Shown here: positions 17,919 through 26,634 of the stretch, one piece after another
Numbering within the stretch: position 1 is the first letter of the stretch
How the letters are laid out: each line of letters opens with the position of its first letter
Assembly: GCF_001282785.1 (NCBI RefSeq)
Contig: NZ_CVUA01000001.1
Location: 1,302,001-1,366,000, forward strand
Reading direction: 5' to 3'
DNA from: Halolamina sediminis
GTDB taxonomy: Archaea > Halobacteriota > Halobacteria > Halobacteriales > Haloferacaceae
Length of the DNA stretch: 64,000 bases
Notes under the pieces: model-generated
Told to the model about the DNA's origin: nothing
What the model saw: the letters and a program-made list of their open reading frames with translations, nothing else
Database searches by the model: none
Translations under genes and position numbers: made by a program

Positions 17919-18817
17919 AACGCCAGCCCGTCCTCGACCAGCCGCTCCTCGGTCGCGACCACGACCCCCGAACTCGTGCTGATCTCGGGGGCGGAATAGT
18001 TCAGCACGCCGACGGAGGCGTCGGCGCTCAGTCGGGCCTCGACGGCTGCCTCGGGGTCGGAGACGGTGTCGGGCAGGACGAACCCGCTGGTGAGCCCCAC
18101 GAGCTCTTTCTCGGCGTCGGCGACGCTGAACCCATTCGCGACGGCCGTCGGCGTGGTCTCCACGACCTGAATCCCCACGCCGTCGCCCATCGAGACCTCG
18201 GTGTAGGACTCCTGCCCGATCGCCGACTGGATCGAGGCCAGCGGGCCGTCGGTGTTCGTCCGGCGCGCGCCGTCCTCGCGGGCGTCGATCAGCGACTCGA
18301 TCGCCGCACGGTCCCGGTCGCCGTTCGCGGCGATGGCGATCCGCCCGTCGGCGACGCCGACGAGATAGGAGGAGAGCGTGGCGTCGACGCGGTAGAGTTC
18401 GTAGCCGCTGTACGTGCTGTTCACCGTCTCCGCCTCGAGCTCCTGCCGATAGGCGTCGATCATCGCCGACTGGTCGAACGCCGCCTCCACCCCGTACAGC
18501 GAGGTGGTCCACCCGCCGTTGTAGTAGACGGCGTCGAGCTCGCCGAACTCCATGGTCGGCACCGGCGGTTCGAGAAAGGCCGCCATCAGGTCGTAGCGGT
18601 CCCCGAGCACGAAGCGCCCCTCGGCCAACGCGGCCGGCTCCATCGCCCGGATCGACTCGCCGCTCTGGGCGGCGCCGCTGCCTTCCCGTTCGGGGGTCCA
18701 CCGGCCGTAGACGGTCGCGCTCCCGCCGAGCACGCCGGAACAGCCGGCGAGACCGACGACCCCGGCCGCACTGCCGACTCGGAGGGCGTCACGTCGCGTC
18801 AGCGTGGTCCGATCCAT
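17915..18817 (-). CDS. Tat lipoprotein of unknown function
   Basis: A 300-residue protein starting MDRTTLTRRDALRVG, with the twin-arginine motif and a lipobox (LAGC) near residue 25. It is therefore likely exported folded and lipid-anchored. The mature part is acidic with no catalytic motif that I recognise, and includes YNGGWTTSLYGVEAAF and GYELYRVDATLSSYLVG. The terminal stop codons of this gene and the M20 peptidase overlap at 17915-17918. ATG at 18817 is chosen because it positions the Tat signal. Confidence 0.78.
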   Translation of the reverse strand: MDRTTLTRRDALRVGSAAGVVGLAGCSGVLGGSATVYGRWTPEREGSGAAQSGESIRAMEPAALAEGRFVLGDRYDLMAAFLEPPVPTMEFGELDAVYYNGGWTTSLYGVEAAFDQSAMIDAYRQELEAETVNSTYSGYELYRVDATLSSYLVGVADGRIAIAANGDRDRAAIESLIDAREDGARRTNTDGPLASIQSAIGQESYTEVSMGDGVGIQVVETTPTAVANGFSVADAEKELVGLTSGFVLPDTVSDPEAAVEARLSADASVGVLNYSAPEISTSSGVVVATEERLVEDGLAF

Positions 18818-18976
18818 ACCGAATCGTCGCCCCAGCGACGCAAAACCCTTGTTGCCGATTGAATCGTGAAATAAAGTCACACGCGTTGTTGCAGCGTCGG
18901 TCAGCGGTCCCGTCCTCCCCGCCCCAGCAAGTACGGATAAATCGCTGGCGGCACGAGCGGTGTCTCCACGCCCGAT

Positions 18977-19072
18977 ATGCTCGACACGGCGCTCGAACAG
19001 GTCGGGACGGTGTTGCTGACGGTCGTCGGGGTGGCGTCGCCCGGCCGTTGGGTGCTGGGGCTGCTCGGCTGA
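18977..19072 (+). CDS. Possible 31-residue hydrophobic mini-protein
   Basis: ATG at 18977 opens a 31-codon frame, MLDTALEQVGTVLLTVVGVA..., with a hydrophobic core and high third-position GC. A TATA-like GGATAAAT lies about 35 bases before it. The frame sits alone between a lipoprotein and an aminotransferase. It could be a small membrane peptide or chance; there is no homolog that I can name. Confidence 0.3.
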   Translation: MLDTALEQVGTVLLTVVGVASPGRWVLGLLG

Positions 19073-19129
19073 GCCGGCCGCCGTTTCCGCCACGGGTGGC
19101 TTTATTTTCCGGCGGCGACGAATCCCGTC

Positions 19130-20347
19130 ATGACCGAGCAACGCGACAAGCGGTTCGACCACCTGTTCGCGTCGACGGTGCGCGAACGCCTCGGGCGGGA
19201 GGGGTACGGTAGCAGCGCCTCTCCGGATGCCGAGGACGCCGTCCCCCTGACGTACGGCTTCCCCTACCCGGACTCGTTCCCGACGGCGGCGTTGGAGGCC
19301 GCCACCGAGACCGTACTCGAGGAGGAGGGTGCGGACGTGCTCCAGTACGGCGGCGGCGAGTACGTCGAGCGCCTGCGCGACGGGCTGCTCGCCCGCGAGG
19401 CGACGCAGGGAGTCGACGCCACGCGGGAGGAACTGCTCCTCACCAACGGCGCGACCCACGCGCTGGACGCCGTCTGTGCGACGTTTCTCGATCCGGGCGA
19501 CGAGGTGCTCGTCGAGGCGCCGACGTTCGTCTGGAGCCTCGCGGTGCTGGACAACCACGGCGCCGCCCTCACCGGCGTCGAGATCGACCAGAACGGCCTC
19601 GATCCCGACGCGCTGGAAGCGACACTCGAAGCGCGCGAGGCCGCCGGCGAGCCGACGCCGACGCTGCTGTATACGATCCCGGAGTTCCAGAACCCCACGG
19701 GCGCGACGCTCACCCGCGAGCGCCGCGAGCGCGTGCTCGAACTGGCCGAGGAGTACGACTTCCTGATCGTCGCCGACGACGCGTACGGCGAGCTCCGCTT
19801 CTCCGGCGAGTCCCCGCCGCCGCTGTCCGCGCTGGACGACTCGGGCCGGGTGATCCGGCTCGGCACCGTCTCGAAGACGATCGCGCCCGGGGTGCGGACG
19901 GGCTGGATCGTCGCCCACGAGGCGCTCGTCGACCAGATCGGCGGGATGGCCGCCGGCGGCACCAACACGTTCACTCAGAGCGTGCTCGGCCGCTACTTCG
20001 ACGCTGGCCACTACGAGCCGACGCTGGACGAACTCCTCGACGGGTACGAGCGCCGCCGTGACGCGATGCTCGACGCGCTCGAACGCCACCTCCCGCCCGG
20101 GTCGTCGTGGACCGAGCCCGCGGGCGGCTTCTTCCTCTGGGTCACGCTCCCCGAGGGCGTCGACACCGAGGAACTGCTCCCGCTCGCGGCCGGAGAGGGC
20201 GTAACGTACCTCCCCGGCGAGCGCTTCTTCGTCGAGGACGCCCGGGGGACGCGCTCGGCACGGCTCTCCTTCAGCCACTGTTCGCCCGAGGAGCTCGAAG
20301 CCGGCGTGGCGGCGCTGGCGCGGGCGACCGAGACGTATCTGGAGTAA
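19130..20347 (+). CDS. Class I/II PLP aminotransferase (2-aminoadipate/MocR-like)
   Basis: A 405-residue fold-type I aminotransferase. LQYGGGEYVERLRDGL, TNGATHALDAVC, PEFQNPTGATL and DDAYGELRF match the 2-aminoadipate/aromatic aminotransferase subgroup. K249 in GTVSKTIAPGVRTGW is the PLP lysine, and R in the SFSH segment near the end would bind the substrate carboxylate. A TATA-like TTTATTTT at 19101-19108 is 25 bases before the ATG, so the mRNA is probably leaderless. The amino acid substrate cannot be told. Confidence 0.88.
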   Translation: MTEQRDKRFDHLFASTVRERLGREGYGSSASPDAEDAVPLTYGFPYPDSFPTAALEAATETVLEEEGADVLQYGGGEYVERLRDGLLAREATQGVDATREELLLTNGATHALDAVCATFLDPGDEVLVEAPTFVWSLAVLDNHGAALTGVEIDQNGLDPDALEATLEAREAAGEPTPTLLYTIPEFQNPTGATLTRERRERVLELAEEYDFLIVADDAYGELRFSGESPPPLSALDDSGRVIRLGTVSKTIAPGVRTGWIVAHEALVDQIGGMAAGGTNTFTQSVLGRYFDAGHYEPTLDELLDGYERRRDAMLDALERHLPPGSSWTEPAGGFFLWVTLPEGVDTEELLPLAAGEGVTYLPGERFFVEDARGTRSARLSFSHCSPEELEAGVAALARATETYLE

Positions 20348-20417
20348 CGGACCACGGAGACGTACTGGCGTAGCGGGCGGCGAAACACATTTGTCCCCCC
20401 GGCCCAACCTCACGCCT

Positions 20418-20522
20418 GTGACTCACGCGACCACCGCCGTCGACGGCACGCACGCCGCCGACGCCACCGCCGTCGCCGCCTCCCGACAGCGGCGGGTCGC
20501 GTTCCGGCCGCGGGCCGCTTAG
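20418..20522 (+). CDS. Small Thr/Ala-rich ORF with Arg-rich tail upstream of argG
   Basis: GTG at 20418 encodes 34 residues. The first twenty are Ala/Thr-rich (MTHATTAVDGTHAADATAVA) and the end is basic, with five Arg in the last thirteen residues (SRQRRVAFRPRAA). ACACATTTGTC about 30 bases upstream matches the putative promoter before the 61-residue gene at 12057. A gap of 136 bases, with its own TATA box, separates it from argG. It may be an arginine-related leader peptide or a separate mini-protein; both ideas are inference. Confidence 0.4.
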   Translation: MTHATTAVDGTHAADATAVAASRQRRVAFRPRAA

Positions 20523-20622
20523 GCCCAACTCCACCTTACCCCTTCGTCACCGTTTCGCCGATGTTCTCCAAACCTTCGTCCGGTTAGCGTGTCGTAGCAC
20601 ATTTTCTTACAAACTCTAAAGC

Positions 20623-20640
20623 GATGTATTTATCGGGTAG
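20623..20640 (+). promoter_or_regulatory. TATA box of argG
   Basis: GATGTATTTATCGGG carries TATTTAT centred near 20631, 28 bases before the argG ATG. The region from about 20590 is AT-rich compared with both neighbours. This spacing predicts a leaderless or nearly leaderless argG transcript. Confidence 0.6.
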
Positions 20641-20658
20641 CGATGTTCAGACGTAGAT

Positions 20659-21891
20659 ATGACGAAAGTCGCGCTCGCGTTCAGCGGTGGTCTGGACACC
20701 ACCGTCTGTGTCCCGCTACTGAAAGAGGAGTACGGCTACGACGAAGTGATGGCCGTCACCGTCGACGTCGGCCAGCCCGAGGCGGAGTTCGCGGAGGCCC
20801 GCGAGACCGCCGACGCGCTGGGGCTGGAGATCCACGTCGTCGACGCCAAGTCCGAGTTCGCGTCGCTCTGTTTCGACTCGGTCCGTGCCAACGCCACGTA
20901 TCAGGGCTACCCGCTCGGCACCGCGCTCGCCCGTCCCGTGATCGCCGAGGCGATCCTCGACGTCGCCGAACAGGAGGACTGCGACGCGATCGCCCACGGC
21001 TGCACCGGCAAGGGGAACGACCAACTGCGCTTCGAGACGGTCTGGCGTGGCTCCGACCTCGAAGTCGTCGCGCCCGTGCGCGAACTCGGCCTGACCCGCG
21101 AGTGGGAGGTCGAGTACGCCGCCGAGCGCGATCTGCCCGTCGAGGCGGGCAACGAGGGGACCTGGAGCATCGACACGAATCTCTGGTCCCGTTCCGTCGA
21201 GGGGGGCGACCTCGAGGACCCCAGCCACGTTCCCAGCGAGGAGATATACGAGTGGACCGAGACGCCCAGCGGCGGCGAGGAGCTCGTCGACATCGAGTTC
21301 GAGGACGGCTACCCCGTCGGGCTCAACGGCGAGCAGCTCGACCCCGTCGACCTGATCGAGGAGCTCAACGCGCTCGCGGGCGCCTACGGCGTCGGCCGCA
21401 CCGACATGCTCGAGGACCGCATGCTCGGGCTGAAAGTGCGCGAGAACTACGAGCACCCCGCCGCGACGGTGCTGCTCACGGCCCACGAGGCGCTCGAGCA
21501 GTTCGTGTTCACGAAGACCGAGCGCGACTTCAAACCCCAGATCGACCAGCAGTGGGCCGAGCAAGCCTACCGCGGGCTGGTGTTCTCGCCGCTGACCGAG
21601 AGCCTGAACGGCTACCTCGACGCCTCACAGGAGAAAGTCACCGGTACGGTGACGGTCAAGCTGCAGGGCGGCGGCGTCCGCCCGGTCGCCCGTGACTCCG
21701 AGTACGGCGTCTACTCCGAGAACGCCGCCTCGTTCAACACCGAGACCGTCAACGGGATCGAGCAGGCCGACGCGACCGGCGTCGCGAAGTACCACGGGTT
21801 CCAGGAGCGCCTCGCGAACCAGGTGACGGAGGCGGCCGAGAAAGAGGACGAGAACGAGAAAACGACGCTCTCGACCGACGGCGGGGAGTAG
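20659..21891 (+). CDS. argG: Argininosuccinate synthase
   Basis: A 410-residue enzyme joining citrulline and aspartate with ATP. The N-terminal LAFSGGLDTTVCVPLL is the ATP pyrophosphatase P-loop (SGGLDT). AHGCTGKGNDQLRFE is the citrulline/aspartate-binding segment and NEGTWSIDTNLWSR is typical of ArgG. The C-terminal 25 residues are acidic and variable. It abuts argH: the TAG is followed directly by the argH ATG, so these two form an operon. Confidence 0.97.
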   Translation: MTKVALAFSGGLDTTVCVPLLKEEYGYDEVMAVTVDVGQPEAEFAEARETADALGLEIHVVDAKSEFASLCFDSVRANATYQGYPLGTALARPVIAEAILDVAEQEDCDAIAHGCTGKGNDQLRFETVWRGSDLEVVAPVRELGLTREWEVEYAAERDLPVEAGNEGTWSIDTNLWSRSVEGGDLEDPSHVPSEEIYEWTETPSGGEELVDIEFEDGYPVGLNGEQLDPVDLIEELNALAGAYGVGRTDMLEDRMLGLKVRENYEHPAATVLLTAHEALEQFVFTKTERDFKPQIDQQWAEQAYRGLVFSPLTESLNGYLDASQEKVTGTVTVKLQGGGVRPVARDSEYGVYSENAASFNTETVNGIEQADATGVAKYHGFQERLANQVTEAAEKEDENEKTTLSTDGGE

Positions 21892-23373
21892 ATGTCCGGA
21901 GAGCCGACCGACGGTGCGGAGACCGTAGTCCGCCGCGAACGCTTCGCGGACGGGCCGGCGCGCTCGTTCATGTCAAGCCTCGACGCCGACGAACGCATCT
22001 TCGCGGCGGACCTCGCGGTCGACCGCGCCCACGCCGTGATGCTTGCCGAGCAGGGTATCGTCGGCGACGACGACGCCACGGCGATCCTCGATGCGCTCGA
22101 CGGGATCGAGACCGCCGGCCACGACGCGCTCCCGGAGGGCGAAGACGTGCACGAGGCGATCGAGTCGGCGGTCGTCGCCGAGGTCGGCCCCGCGGGCGGT
22201 CGCATGCACACCGCGCGCTCGCGCAACGACGAGGTCGCGACCTGCATCCGCTACCGCTTCCGCGAGGATCTCCTCGCCGCCGCCGAGGCCAGCCTCGAAC
22301 TCCGCGGCGCGCTGCTCGACGCGGCGGCCGCGGAGGCCGACACGATCGTTCCCGGCTTCACGCACCGCCAGCACGCCCAGCCGACCACGGTCGGCCACCT
22401 GCTCGCGTCCTACGCGGGTGCCGTGGCGCGCGACACCGAGCGCCTGCTCGCCGCCTACGAGCGCACGAACCGTTCGCCGCTCGGCGCGGCGGCCTTCGCG
22501 GGCACCACGTTCGACGTGGACCGCGAGCGCACCGCCGAACTGCTCGGCTTCCACGACGTGATCGAGAACAGTGCCGACGCCGTCACTGCCCGCGATTTCC
22601 TGATCGAGGGGTGTGCGGCCTTTGCCGCGCTGTCGGCGACGCTCTCGGGGCTCGCGGCCGACCTGATCGAGGGCGCGAAGGACGGCCACGTCGAGCTGGA
22701 CGACGCCTACGCCTCGACCTCCTCGATCATGCCCCAGAAGAAGAACCCCGACTCGCTGGAGCTGGTCCGCGCGGTCGCCGGCGACGCCGTCGGCGACCTG
22801 ACGGGGCTGCTCACGACGCTGAAGGGGCTCCCCCGCGCGTACAACCGCGACCTCCAGCGTGCCACCCCGCACGCGTGGGACGCGGTGGACATCGTCACCG
22901 AGGCGACCGTGGTCACCGCCGGCGCCGTCGCGACCGCCGAGTGGGACGCTCAGGCCTGCGCGGCCGACGCCGGGAAGGGGTTCTCGACGGCGACGGGCGT
23001 CGCGGACGCGCTCGCGAGCGCGGGCATCCCGTTCCGCACCGCCCACGAGCTCGTCGCCGACGCGGCCGCGGGGATCGACGACGAGTCGAGCGTGGACGAG
23101 CAGATCGACGCGCTCGCGGCGGCCGCGGAGGGCGTGCTCGACGACTCGCTCTCGGCGTACGTCGACGAGGCGACACTGGCGGACGTGCTCTCGCCCGCCG
23201 GCAGCGTCACTGCGCGCAGCTCCCGCGGCGGCCCCGCGGCCCCGGCGGTCACGGAGTCGCTGACCCGCCTCCGTGACACCCACGAGGAACACGCGGCGGC
23301 CGTCGACGCCCACCGCGAGGCGCTCGCGGCCGCGGACAGCCGACTGACTGCGGCGGTGACCGAGTATGTCTGA
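21892..23373 (+). CDS. argH: Argininosuccinate lyase
   Basis: A 493-residue member of the fumarase/aspartase superfamily, making arginine and fumarate. GGRMHTARSRNDEVAT and GFTHRQHAQPTT carry conserved substrate contacts. The signature loop is SSIMPQKKNPDSLEL, whose second Ser is the catalytic base. It begins at the base after the argG stop. The last codons overlap an Arg-rich open frame in another phase (see 23374-23646). Confidence 0.96.
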   Translation: MSGEPTDGAETVVRRERFADGPARSFMSSLDADERIFAADLAVDRAHAVMLAEQGIVGDDDATAILDALDGIETAGHDALPEGEDVHEAIESAVVAEVGPAGGRMHTARSRNDEVATCIRYRFREDLLAAAEASLELRGALLDAAAAEADTIVPGFTHRQHAQPTTVGHLLASYAGAVARDTERLLAAYERTNRSPLGAAAFAGTTFDVDRERTAELLGFHDVIENSADAVTARDFLIEGCAAFAALSATLSGLAADLIEGAKDGHVELDDAYASTSSIMPQKKNPDSLELVRAVAGDAVGDLTGLLTTLKGLPRAYNRDLQRATPHAWDAVDIVTEATVVTAGAVATAEWDAQACAADAGKGFSTATGVADALASAGIPFRTAHELVADAAAGIDDESSVDEQIDALAAAAEGVLDDSLSAYVDEATLADVLSPAGSVTARSSRGGPAAPAVTESLTRLRDTHEEHAAAVDAHREALAAADSRLTAAVTEYV

Positions 23374-23646
23374 GAACACCCACCCCACGGTGACCCCAGT
23401 TCTACGGCGACAGCCACGGCCAACGGCACCGCGGCGGCCCCGGCGACGGCGGCCGCGGCCGGCTCCCACCCGACTCCGGCGGGGGCCGCGACGGCCCGCC
23501 CGGGCCACCACTCACTCCGCGCCGCCGCGGCCCGTTCCGCGCGGCACCGTCCCGACAGAATTTGGCGGATAGAGTCGTCTAAGCTCTTATTTTACGGAAA
23601 ATAAATAGACGGATTAAAGTACTCCCGTCGCCTCCCTCGGAGTACG
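23374..23646 (+). other. GC-rich spacer between argH and argW with Arg-rich open frame
   Basis: The first two thirds are extremely GC-rich and the rest AT-rich. An ATG at 23366, overlapping the end of argH, opens a 68-codon frame to 23572 with about 21 Arg and many Pro (for example RRPRRRRPRP). Its third-position GC is not better than that of the alternative Ala/Thr-rich frame, which lacks a start codon. I therefore do not call it a gene. The AT-rich end carries the argW promoter: GATTAAAG at 23611-23618, about 30 bases before the ATG. Confidence 0.4.
23587..23604 (+). promoter_or_regulatory. Perfect inverted repeat upstream of argW (operator candidate)
   Basis: TTATTTT-ACGG-AAAATAA is a perfect 7-base inverted repeat with a 4-base centre. 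It lies about 10 bases upstream of the TATA-like element of argW, where a regulator could act on the seven-gene argW-argF operon. It could also form a weak hairpin at the end of the argGH transcript. Confidence 0.45.
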
Positions 23647-23817
23647 ATGTCAGAAGCTGATTGCGTGACTTGCGGCGACAGCGTCACACTGCCCGCGGAC
23701 GTCGAGATCGGCGAGATCGTCGACTGCGGGAGCTGTGGGACCGAACTCGAAGTCGTGGGCGTCGAGCCCGCCGAGCTGGCGGAGGCGCCCGACCTCGCGG
23801 AAGACTGGGGGGAGTGA
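23647..23817 (+). CDS. argW: Amino-group carrier protein LysW/ArgW
   Basis: A 56-residue acidic carrier protein. It has two CxxC pairs (C6/C9 and C27/C30) that bind zinc, and ends in the invariant EDWGE tail, whose final Glu is joined to the substrate glutamate so that intermediates stay protein-bound. Its TGA overlaps the argX ATG by one base (23817). It defines the LysW-type route instead of the N-acetyl route. Confidence 0.95.
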   Translation: MSEADCVTCGDSVTLPADVEIGEIVDCGSCGTELEVVGVEPAELAEAPDLAEDWGE

Positions 23818-24695
23818 TGGACGTCGGTCTGCTCTACTCCCGCATCCGCCCGGACGAGAAGCTCCTGCTGACGGAGCTGCGCGACCGGGGTCACGAGGTC
23901 CACAAGGTCGACGTGCGCAAGGCGACGTTCGGCCTCGACGCGCCGCCCGAGTCGCTCGGGGAGTGTGACGTGGTGTTCGACCGCTGTCTGGCGACCTCGC
24001 GATCGAAGTACGCGAGCCGGTTCATGGCCCACTACGACGTGCCGGTCGTCAACAGCCCCGAGACGGCGAAACTCTGCTCGGACAAGGTCGAGACGACGCT
24101 CGCGCTCTCTGAGGCGGATATCCCGACGCCGGAAACCACCGTCGCGTTCACGAAGGACTCGGCGCTCGAGGCGATCGAGGCCTTTGGCTACCCCTGCGTG
24201 CTGAAGCCGGTCGTCGGATCGTGGGGCAGACTGATGGCCAAGCTCGAGTCGCGCTCGGCCGCCGAGGCCGTGCTCGAACACAAGGAGACGCTAGGTCACT
24301 ACGAGCACAGTGTGTTCTACGTCCAGCAGTTCGTCGAGAAGCCCGGCCGCGACCTGCGCGTGCTGACCGTCGACGGCGAGCCCGTGGCGGCGATGAGCCG
24401 CAGTTCGGACCACTGGCTCACCAACGCCGCGACGGGCGCCGAGACGGCGTCGTTCGACCTCGATCCCGAGGTCGAGAAGTTGGCCAAGCAAGCCAGCGCG
24501 GCCGTCGGCGGCGGCCTGCTCGGGGTGGATCTGATGGAGCTCGAAACCGGGGGGTACACCGTCCACGAGGTGAACCACACGGTGGAGTTCAAGGCGCTGA
24601 ACGCCGCCGTCGACGTCGACGTGGCGGCGAAAGTCGTCGACTGGCTGGAGACGAAAGTCGACGCGGACGCTGGGGCGACGGAGGTGGAGGCGTGA
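23817..24695 (+). CDS. argX: Glutamate--LysW ligase ArgX
   Basis: A 292-residue ATP-grasp ligase of the LysX/RimK family that attaches glutamate (or 2-aminoadipate in other lineages) to the C-terminal Glu of LysW. The N-terminus is MDVGLLYSRIRPDEKLL. ATP-grasp features are PCVLKPVVGSWGRLMAK and VEKPGRDLRVLTVDG, with the metal site at HEVNHTVEFK near the end. The context, with argF, argG and argH, points to glutamate and ornithine synthesis. A dual lysine role cannot be excluded. Confidence 0.93.
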   Translation: MDVGLLYSRIRPDEKLLLTELRDRGHEVHKVDVRKATFGLDAPPESLGECDVVFDRCLATSRSKYASRFMAHYDVPVVNSPETAKLCSDKVETTLALSEADIPTPETTVAFTKDSALEAIEAFGYPCVLKPVVGSWGRLMAKLESRSAAEAVLEHKETLGHYEHSVFYVQQFVEKPGRDLRVLTVDGEPVAAMSRSSDHWLTNAATGAETASFDLDPEVEKLAKQASAAVGGGLLGVDLMELETGGYTVHEVNHTVEFKALNAAVDVDVAAKVVDWLETKVDADAGATEVEA

Positions 24696-25732
24696 CGCTC
24701 ACCGCGAGCGTCGTCGGCGCCTCCGGCTTCGCTGGCGGGGAGCTGCTCCGCCTGCTCTCAGCCCACCCGGAGTTCGAGGTCGTCCAAGCCACCTCCCGCG
24801 AGTACGAGAACCGAACGGTGGGATCGGTCCACCCGAACCTCCGCGAACTCGACCTGCGCTTCTCGGACCCGGCCGACCTCGAGTCGATCGACGCGCTGTT
24901 TGCGGCGACGCCCCACGGCGTCTCGATGGACAACGTCGAAGCGTACCTCGACGCCGCCGACACGCTGGTCGACCTCTCGGCGGACTTCCGCCTCGGCAGC
25001 GAGGCGGCGTACGATCAGTGGTACGACGGCCACAGTGCGCCCGACTACCTCGATTCGGCGACGTACGCGCTGCCCGAACTCGGCCGTGACGGGCTCGAAG
25101 ACGCGGAGATCGTCGCCTCCGGCGGCTGTAACGCCACGGCGACGATGCTCGCGCTCAAGCCGTTGGTCGATGCAGGCCTGCTGACGCCCGCGGACCAGAT
25201 CGTCGCCGACCTCAAGGTCGGCTCCTCGGAGGGCGGCGCCGGCGGCGGTGCGGCCTCGTCCCACCCGGAGCGTTCGGGCGTCGTCCGTCCGTACGCGCCA
25301 ACGGGCCACCGTCACGAGGCCGAAATCGAGGAGCAGTTGGGGCTCTCACTCTCCTTTACGGTCCACGCGGTGGATATGGTCCGCGGCGCGGCCGCGACCT
25401 GTCACACGTTCCCCACTGGCGGCGACAGCGAGATCCAGACCGCCGACCTCTGGAGTGCCTACCGCGACGCCTACGACGACGAGCCGTTCGTCCGACTGGT
25501 CGCGGGCGGCAGTGGCGTGTATCGCTACCCCGAGCCGAAATCGGTCGCGGGCACTAACCTCGCGGAGGTCGGCTTCGCCGCCGACGGCGAGCGCGTCGTC
25601 GCCTTCGCGGCTATCGACAACGTGATGAAAGGCGCCGCGGGGCAGGCAGTCCACGCCGCCAACCTCGCGTTCGGGCTCGAAGAGACGGCCGGACTCGACC
25701 AGCAGGGGCTTCACCCGGTGGGGTCGCCATGA
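24692..25732 (+). CDS. argC: LysW-gamma-L-glutamyl-phosphate reductase (ArgC/LysY)
   Basis: A 346-residue NADPH-dependent semialdehyde dehydrogenase. The start is GTG at 24692 in a GTGA overlap with argX. The Rossmann motif is VVGASGFAGGELLRLL, the catalytic Cys is in SGGCNATATM, and SSEGGAGGGAASSHPER and the His in PTGHRHEAEIEE follow the ArgC family. It reduces the acyl phosphate made by ArgB while bound to LysW. Confidence 0.94.
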   Translation: MTLTASVVGASGFAGGELLRLLSAHPEFEVVQATSREYENRTVGSVHPNLRELDLRFSDPADLESIDALFAATPHGVSMDNVEAYLDAADTLVDLSADFRLGSEAAYDQWYDGHSAPDYLDSATYALPELGRDGLEDAEIVASGGCNATATMLALKPLVDAGLLTPADQIVADLKVGSSEGGAGGGAASSHPERSGVVRPYAPTGHRHEAEIEEQLGLSLSFTVHAVDMVRGAAATCHTFPTGGDSEIQTADLWSAYRDAYDDEPFVRLVAGGSGVYRYPEPKSVAGTNLAEVGFAADGERVVAFAAIDNVMKGAAGQAVHAANLAFGLEETAGLDQQGLHPVGSP

Positions 25733-26634
25733 GCGAGTCCAACGCCGCGGTCGGCCCGGACCAGGCCCCGCTGGTCGTGAAGATCGGCGGCGCCCGCGCG
25801 GTCGACCCGGCGGGCGTGATCGAGGACGTTGCCCACGTCGTCGCGGCCGGCCGCGAGGTCGTCGTCGTCCACGGCGGCTCGACCGCCGTCGACGACACGC
25901 TCGAAGCGATGGGCGAGGAGCCAGAGTACGTCACCACGCCGTCTGGCGTCTCGGGGCGCTTCACCGACGACGAGACGCTCGAAGTGTTCGAGATGGTGCT
26001 GCCCGGGAAGCTCAACACCGAGCTGGTGACCGACCTCCGTGCGGCGGGGGTGAACGCGGTCGGGCTTTCGGGCGTCGACGGCGGCCTCGTGACGGGCCCG
26101 CGCAAGTCGGCGGTCCGGATCGTCGAGGACGGGAAGAAGAAGATTCGTCGCGGCGACCACGCGGGCAAACCCGAGCAGGTCAATGCCGACCTGCTCCGAT
26201 CGCTGCTCGCGGACGGCTACGTCCCGACGGTCTCGCCGCCGATGCTGGCTGACGACGACACCGCGGCCAACGCCGACGCCGACCGCGTGGCCGCACTGCT
26301 CGCGGCCGAACTCGGCGCCGAACTGGTGCTGCTGACTGACGTGGACGGGATCTACGCGGAGCCGGACGATCCGGCCACCCTCATCGACGAGGCGTCGACG
26401 CCCGAGGAGTTCGCGGCGGTTGAGGACGCCGCCGAGGGGTTCATGAGCCGAAAGGTCCACGCCGCCAAGGAGGCGCTTTCCGGCGGCGCCGAAGGCGTCG
26501 TCGTCTCCGACGCCACGCTCCGCAAGCCGCTGCTCGCGGCGCTTGAGGGCCACGGCACGTGGATCGCAAAGGAGTCGGTCACGGGTACGGACGACGACGC
26601 AGCGACCACAGCGAACGGGGGCGAGTCCGCGTGA
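25729..26634 (+). CDS. argB: LysW-glutamate kinase (ArgB/LysZ)
   Basis: A 301-residue amino acid kinase. VVKIGGARAVDP is the ATP-binding glycine loop, VVVHGGSTAVDD the substrate glycine loop, and LLTDVDGIY the kinase signature. It phosphorylates the gamma-carboxylate of glutamate on LysW. An ATGA overlap with argC and a GTGA overlap with argD show coupling. About 15 Ala/Thr-rich residues at the C-terminus are variable. Confidence 0.94.
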   Translation: MSESNAAVGPDQAPLVVKIGGARAVDPAGVIEDVAHVVAAGREVVVVHGGSTAVDDTLEAMGEEPEYVTTPSGVSGRFTDDETLEVFEMVLPGKLNTELVTDLRAAGVNAVGLSGVDGGLVTGPRKSAVRIVEDGKKKIRRGDHAGKPEQVNADLLRSLLADGYVPTVSPPMLADDDTAANADADRVAALLAAELGAELVLLTDVDGIYAEPDDPATLIDEASTPEEFAAVEDAAEGFMSRKVHAAKEALSGGAEGVVVSDATLRKPLLAALEGHGTWIAKESVTGTDDDAATTANGGESA

